From positions 1-7,915 of the forward strand of contig JAUXNL010000440.1 of assembly GCA_030684415.1 (NCBI GenBank): a stretch of 7,915 nucleotides of DNA. The letters run 5' to 3'. Position 1 is the first letter of the stretch, and each line of letters begins with the position of its first letter. The stretch comes from Moraxellaceae bacterium (GTDB taxonomy: Bacteria > Pseudomonadota > Gammaproteobacteria > Pseudomonadales > Moraxellaceae). Both the position numbers and the translations under genes were made by a program. Shown here piece by piece: positions 5,061 to 7,915 of this stretch. The notes under the pieces are model-generated. The model was given only the letters and a program-made list of their open reading frames with translations. It ran no database searches and was not told where the DNA came from.

Positions 5061-5172
5061 GGTGCAGATACCTTGATATTTTCATGCATTCTCTGCTGGT
5101 CTGATAGGACTTTGCGCCCCTCTGGGCAGAGGCATGCCGCATTGCCACCCACGCAGACAGCGACGAGCTGCC

Positions 5173-5460
5173 TTAAATTACATCAGCATTATAGAGCTGA
5201 CTTTCAACGTTCTTCCATGCTTCTTTGTCATATGTCTTGGATCCACCCGCAGCCGTCCACAATCTAATGAAATCATTGTGGTTCTTAATTCTGGTCGCGC
5301 ACCCGCACCGCCCATTTCCATATTGTTCTCTTTGTTCATCAAAAAATTTCTGCCGCGTTTCTTCCGGAAGATTCATGATGGTTGGCGATGCTTTAAAGCT
5401 TTTGAGCGTTGACGCCAAGAGAGCCTTCTCACATTTTCCGTCATGCTGATTAATTTCCAT
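5173..5460 (-). CDS. Hypothetical small protein, start near an IS junction
   Basis: 95-residue protein of unknown family (starts MEINQHDGKCEKALLAS; contains LPEETRQKFFDEQREQYG, a Cys-Gly-Cys, and a C-terminal NHNDFIRLWTAAGGSKTYD). The chosen ATG at 5460 has AGGTGG 7 bases upstream. The same frame stays open upstream through 5541 to the IS boundary and reads like plausible protein (RAFRQAYEYFRDCHP). The original gene may therefore have been longer and lost its 5' end and promoter to the IS. Longer starts inside the IS would be chimeric. A 112-base gap with only a weak hairpin separates it from the 244-residue gene downstream, so the two may form one unit. Confidence 0.55.
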   Translation of the reverse strand: MEINQHDGKCEKALLASTLKSFKASPTIMNLPEETRQKFFDEQREQYGNGRCGCATRIKNHNDFIRLWTAAGGSKTYDKEAWKNVESQLYNADVI

Positions 5461-5530
5461 GATCAACCCACCTGAGGCCTTTGTTTTTGCGGGGTGGCAA
5501 TCCCTGAAATACTCATAGGCTTGCCTGAAA

Positions 5531-5539
5531 GCCCTAACG
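5531..5539 (-). other. Possible attC R'-box remnant beside the IS
   Basis: On the minus strand CGTTAGGGC (5539-5531) is identical to the end box of the structure at 4215-4310. It lies 2 bases outside the left IS terminus. The rest of an attC is not present on this side, as expected if the IS displaced it. Nine bases alone are weak evidence. Confidence 0.25.
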
Positions 5540-5621
5540 ACGTTGTAGAAAAATCCATTCCGCATCTTGCCACTGCCCCCAGCGCCCAGCAACATCGCTC
5601 AGTCTTCCTGCGGAGCCGGTC

Positions 5622-7157
5622 ATGGCCCGATTCAAGCACATCGACACCGGCCCACGCTTTCTGCCCGTGGTGCTGGAGCAACAACTGATTCCCGGCACGT
5701 TCGAGCATGCCCTTCATCATCTGCTCGACAACGAGATCGACCTTTCTCGTCTCGACGCGCGCTATCGCAACGACGACAACGGCGCCCCCGCCTATCCGCC
5801 GTCATTGCTGCTCAAGGTCATCCTGCTCGGCTATGCGCGCGGCATGGTCAGCAGTCGGGCCTTGGCCCGCGCGTGCGAAACGAATGTCGTGTTCATGGCG
5901 CTCTGTGGCGACCATGCCCCGCACTTCACCACCATCGCCAGTTTTATCCGTCATCTGGGCGACGAAATCGCGCCGCTGTTTGCACAAGTGCTTTGGCTCT
6001 GCGATCGCCAGGGCCTGATCGGTCGCGAGCTTTTCGCTATCGACGGCGTAAAACTGCCCAGCAATGCCTCAAAGCACAAGAGCGGCACACGTGCTGACTT
6101 TCAAAAGCAGTTGGCCCGTCTCGAGCAAGCGGCGCAAAAAATGCTCAAGCAACACCGCCAGACCGATGACGACACCGATGCCGCAATCGCCGCCCGTGAT
6201 GAAGCCCGTGCCGCTCGAAAACTCGCCCGCTTGCAAAAAGATGCCCAGGCATTGCGAGAATGGCTCGCCCATCACCCCGACGACAAAATGGGCAGCCGTG
6301 GCCGTGTGCTCAAAAGCAATCGCACGGACAACGACAGCGCCAAGATGGCCACTTCGCACGGCGTTATCCAGGGCTATGCCGGCGTCGCCACCGTCGATGC
6401 CAAACACCAGATCGTGCTCCATGCCGAAGCCTATGGCACGGGCAGCGAGCAAGCCCTGTTGCTGCCCAGCATTGAAGCGGTCGGCGCATTCCGCCAAGCG
6501 CATACCGTCATCACGGCTGACGCCGGGTATCACAATGATGCCAACATGGTCGCGCTTGAAGCGCAGCACATCAACGCCTTGATTGCCGACACCGGCATGC
6601 GACAGCGCGACGAACGCTTTGCCACCCAAGCCCGCCACAAACAAAAGCCTGATCCGCTATACGACAAAAGTGCCGACAAAAAGAAGCCGACACACTTCAA
6701 GCCGTCGGACTTCCACTACGACCCCGAGCAAGGCACCTGCCGCTGCCCCGCCAACAAACCCATGGCCCGCAACGGCGGCGAGCAGACGATACGCGGCTAT
6801 CGCGCCGTGATGTTCAAAGGCATGCCCGAGCATTGCGCCCTTTGTCCGCAGCGCGCGCAGTGCCTGCGTCACCCTGAGCGAACACAGGTCAGGCAAGTTG
6901 CCTTTTTTAAAGGCCGCGCGGACAAAAGCGAAACCGCCAGCGACCGGATGCGCAAGCGCATCGACAGCCCCGACGGCCGTGCGCTGTATTCACAACGTCT
7001 TGGCACCGTCGAGCCTGTCTTCGGCAATTTGCGTCACAACAAAGGGCTGCGCCGGTTCACGCTGCGTGGAAAAAAGAAAGTGAATACGCAGTGGAATTTC
7101 ATGTGTATGGTGCAGAACATCGAGAAGCTGGCGAAAAGTGGTTATGCGGCGGCATGA
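5622..7157 (+). CDS. IS1182-family DDE transposase
   Basis: 511-residue transposase, full length for the family. The N-terminal DUF772 region (about 15-130) has PPSLLLKVILLGYARGMVSSR and the helix-turn-helix-like HFTTIASFIRHL. The catalytic residues are visible: D141 in FAIDGVKLPSNASK, D300 in ITADAGYHND and E464 in GTVEPVFGNLRHNKGLRRF. A coiled-coil-like insertion (about 158-215) lies between the first two. A cysteine cluster (C373, C375, C405, C408, C414) precedes the C-terminal DDE_Tnp_1_6-type domain, which ends WNFMCMVQNIEKL. The start ATG at 5622 has GGAG 6 bases upstream. No frameshift or stop was seen, so it is probably functional. Confidence 0.95.
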   Translation: MARFKHIDTGPRFLPVVLEQQLIPGTFEHALHHLLDNEIDLSRLDARYRNDDNGAPAYPPSLLLKVILLGYARGMVSSRALARACETNVVFMALCGDHAPHFTTIASFIRHLGDEIAPLFAQVLWLCDRQGLIGRELFAIDGVKLPSNASKHKSGTRADFQKQLARLEQAAQKMLKQHRQTDDDTDAAIAARDEARAARKLARLQKDAQALREWLAHHPDDKMGSRGRVLKSNRTDNDSAKMATSHGVIQGYAGVATVDAKHQIVLHAEAYGTGSEQALLLPSIEAVGAFRQAHTVITADAGYHNDANMVALEAQHINALIADTGMRQRDERFATQARHKQKPDPLYDKSADKKKPTHFKPSDFHYDPEQGTCRCPANKPMARNGGEQTIRGYRAVMFKGMPEHCALCPQRAQCLRHPERTQVRQVAFFKGRADKSETASDRMRKRIDSPDGRALYSQRLGTVEPVFGNLRHNKGLRRFTLRGKKKVNTQWNFMCMVQNIEKLAKSGYAAA

Positions 7158-7183
7158 AACGTAAAGCCGCCAGAAAGGGCGGA

Positions 7184-7200
7184 CGTAAATGCAATTTACG
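7184..7200. other. Perfect short palindrome in the IS tail
   Basis: CGTAAAT (7184-7190) and ATTTACG (7194-7200) are perfect inverted repeats around GCA, 26 bases after the transposase stop. It may be part of the structured 3' end of the transposase mRNA. Confidence 0.5.
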
Positions 7201-7244
7201 CATCCGCAGACGCAATCAGAAAAACTGCACTACTGACTGAAAAT

Positions 7245-7273
7245 GAAACGGCGCCAAATGCTGGCGCCGTTTC
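7245..7273 (+). terminator. Terminator-like hairpin after the transposase
   Basis: A perfect 12-bp stem (7245-7256 with 7262-7273, loop AATGC), very GC-rich, inside the IS right end. There is no T-tract directly after it, so termination efficiency is uncertain. It could also insulate the element from read-through entering through the right end. Confidence 0.5.
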
Positions 7274-7309
7274 GGGGCGTATTCGTGTCGGAAAAGGGGT
7301 TTTTCTACA

Positions 7310-7370
7310 GCCTCAACGTTGGAAATAAGGCGGCGCCGGTACGGCGTCCGCCTTGATTGACTTGTTGGGC
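7310..7370 (-). other. attC-like recombination site
   Basis: Read on the minus strand, GCCCAAC (7370-7364) fits the R'' consensus RYYYAAC exactly. It is followed by AAGTCAATCAAGGCGG, the usual attC left-arm style. A central hairpin follows: AAGGCGG/CCGCCTT (7327-7333 with 7348-7354) and CGCC/GGCG (7334-7337 with 7343-7346), with one extrahelical base at 7347. Then come TTATTTCCAA and CGTTGAG (R'-like), ending at the IS. CAAC/GTTG at the two ends pair, and an unpaired spacer separates them from the stem. The site lies 6 bases past the stop of the minus-strand gene at 7377. The total of ~61 bases matches short attC sites. Confidence 0.55.
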
Positions 7371-7376
7371 CTTAAC

Positions 7377-7915
7377 TTAGCTAAAAAATTTATCAATGCC
7401 GAGAAGTGGCTTTGATAGATTTGAGTGTTTTGATTTCGAGATAATGTAGCCAACGATAGTGCAGCGTATGAATAGGCAATGAAGCTCATTGTGGCCAGAA
7501 TTTATAAGTGCAAAATAAAGACTGTTCAATCCATCTGTAATCTGATCGGCTGCGGAGCCTTCTGTTAGCATATCTAGGCCGCCATCGTAAAATGACCTTG
7601 ATAATCCAGTTCTTTTCACAAATTCTTGAATGAATGGATAGTCGCTTTTGCTTGCGGCATCAAGCTCGTACTTAATAACTCCATCTATTGCTTCGTAGCG
7701 TTGGCACAGAGCGCTGTATAGCCTGCAGCCAACCATCATTAGTATGTGGTTCGGTTCATCGGGCGGAAGTTTTGATGCAAACATAGATAAAGCATTGGTT
7801 CCGAATGATGTGTCATCTGCTTTTTCTAGCCAAAAAGAGTGAGATTTTGCATTTGGATGCCCGCCAGCGGCAGCTTTGATAAAGCAGTCAACTGCAAAAT
7901 CAATCTCGCATGGAC
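7377..7915 (-). CDS. Hypothetical protein, 5' end beyond window
   Basis: The minus-strand frame is open from the right edge to the TAA at 7377, giving at least 178 residues. The internal ATG at 7784 is preceded by ~43 in-frame codons that read as good protein, so it is probably not the true start. Those codons include FIKAAAGGHPNAKSHSFWLEKA, which faintly resembles a Sel1-type helical repeat. The rest is helix-rich (LYSALCQRYEAIDGVIKYEL, YPFIQEFVKRTGLSRSFYDGG, ITDGLNSLYFALINSG) with no catalytic motif I recognise. Base composition is A/T-rich like the other cassette-like gene, and an attC-like site follows the stop by a few bases. Confidence 0.7.
   Translation of the reverse strand, partial: PCEIDFAVDCFIKAAAGGHPNAKSHSFWLEKADDTSFGTNALSMFASKLPPDEPNHILMMVGCRLYSALCQRYEAIDGVIKYELDAASKSDYPFIQEFVKRTGLSRSFYDGGLDMLTEGSAADQITDGLNSLYFALINSGHNELHCLFIRCTIVGYIISKSKHSNLSKPLLGIDKFFS

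Larger units (their letters stand above)
5542..7311 (+). mobile_element. IS1182-family insertion sequence
   Basis: About 1.77 kb, with a single transposase gene and imperfect terminal inverted repeats. The left end is GTTGTAGAAAAATCC (5542-5556) and the right end, read on the minus strand, is GCTGTAGAAAAACCC (7311-7297). They share a perfect 10-base core TGTAGAAAAA (5544-5553 and 7309-7300), and both run on to TTCCG. The exact ends are uncertain by a few bases. No obvious short target duplication flanks it. It is inserted between the attC-like site at 7310-7370 and the small gene at 5173-5460. All expected parts are intact, so it may be active. Confidence 0.85.

Noticed and set aside
5173..5595. 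140-codon version of the small minus-strand gene starting inside the IS
   Set aside because: The extra N-terminus would be read from the IS terminal repeat, a chimeric start. The ATG at 5460 has its own SD.
6069..6644. 191-codon minus-strand ORF inside the transposase
   Set aside because: Antisense shadow of the DDE transposase; no independent support.
5534..7320. Target-site duplication flanking the IS
   Set aside because: The bases immediately outside the proposed ends (…CGAC and CTCA…) do not match. Only the degenerate attC-like boxes recur.
1..7915. CRISPR array, tRNA or rRNA genes
   Set aside because: No regularly spaced repeats, tRNA cloverleaf signatures or rRNA sequence were seen on either strand.

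Overview
The window looks like accessory DNA from a Gram-negative, probably gammaproteobacterial, chromosome. The evidence is a Fur-controlled TonB-dependent siderophore receptor, a YegP (UPF0339) protein very like the enterobacterial one, and a RelE toxin that aligns residue for residue with E. coli RelE. The genus cannot be fixed from the sequence.

Left part (1-2100, minus strand). A TonB-dependent receptor runs off the left edge. It is read from a promoter overlapped by a Fur box (1504-1532). Next comes a REP-like palindrome (1633-1679), then yegP with a perfect 12-bp terminator (1722-1749).

Middle part (2189-4222). Two type II toxin-antitoxin operons face opposite ways: Phd/YefM plus ParE/RelE-like on the minus strand (2321-2871), and Phd/YafN-like plus RelE on the plus strand (3682-4222). 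An ~85-bp repeat carrying a minus-strand terminator occurs next to each. The ~800 bp between the operons has no convincing conserved gene but is rich in secondary structure. It holds a hairpin at 2937-2975, a 14-bp long-range stem at 2986-3073 that buries the ribosome binding site of a 42-residue ORF, and a nested palindrome at 3453-3511.

Right part (4215-7915). Minus-strand genes of unknown function, more A/T-rich than the left side, are separated by nested inverted repeats that resemble integron attC sites (4215-4310 and 7310-7370). An IS1182-family insertion sequence (about 5542-7311, one 511-residue DDE transposase) lies directly against the end of the second site, and another attC-end-like box lies just beyond its other terminus. 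The last gene runs off the right edge.

My overall reading is inference: a piece of a chromosomal-integron-like cassette array, carrying stabilising toxin-antitoxin modules and orphan genes and interrupted by an IS, abutting ordinary chromosomal genes. No integron integrase is present in the window.
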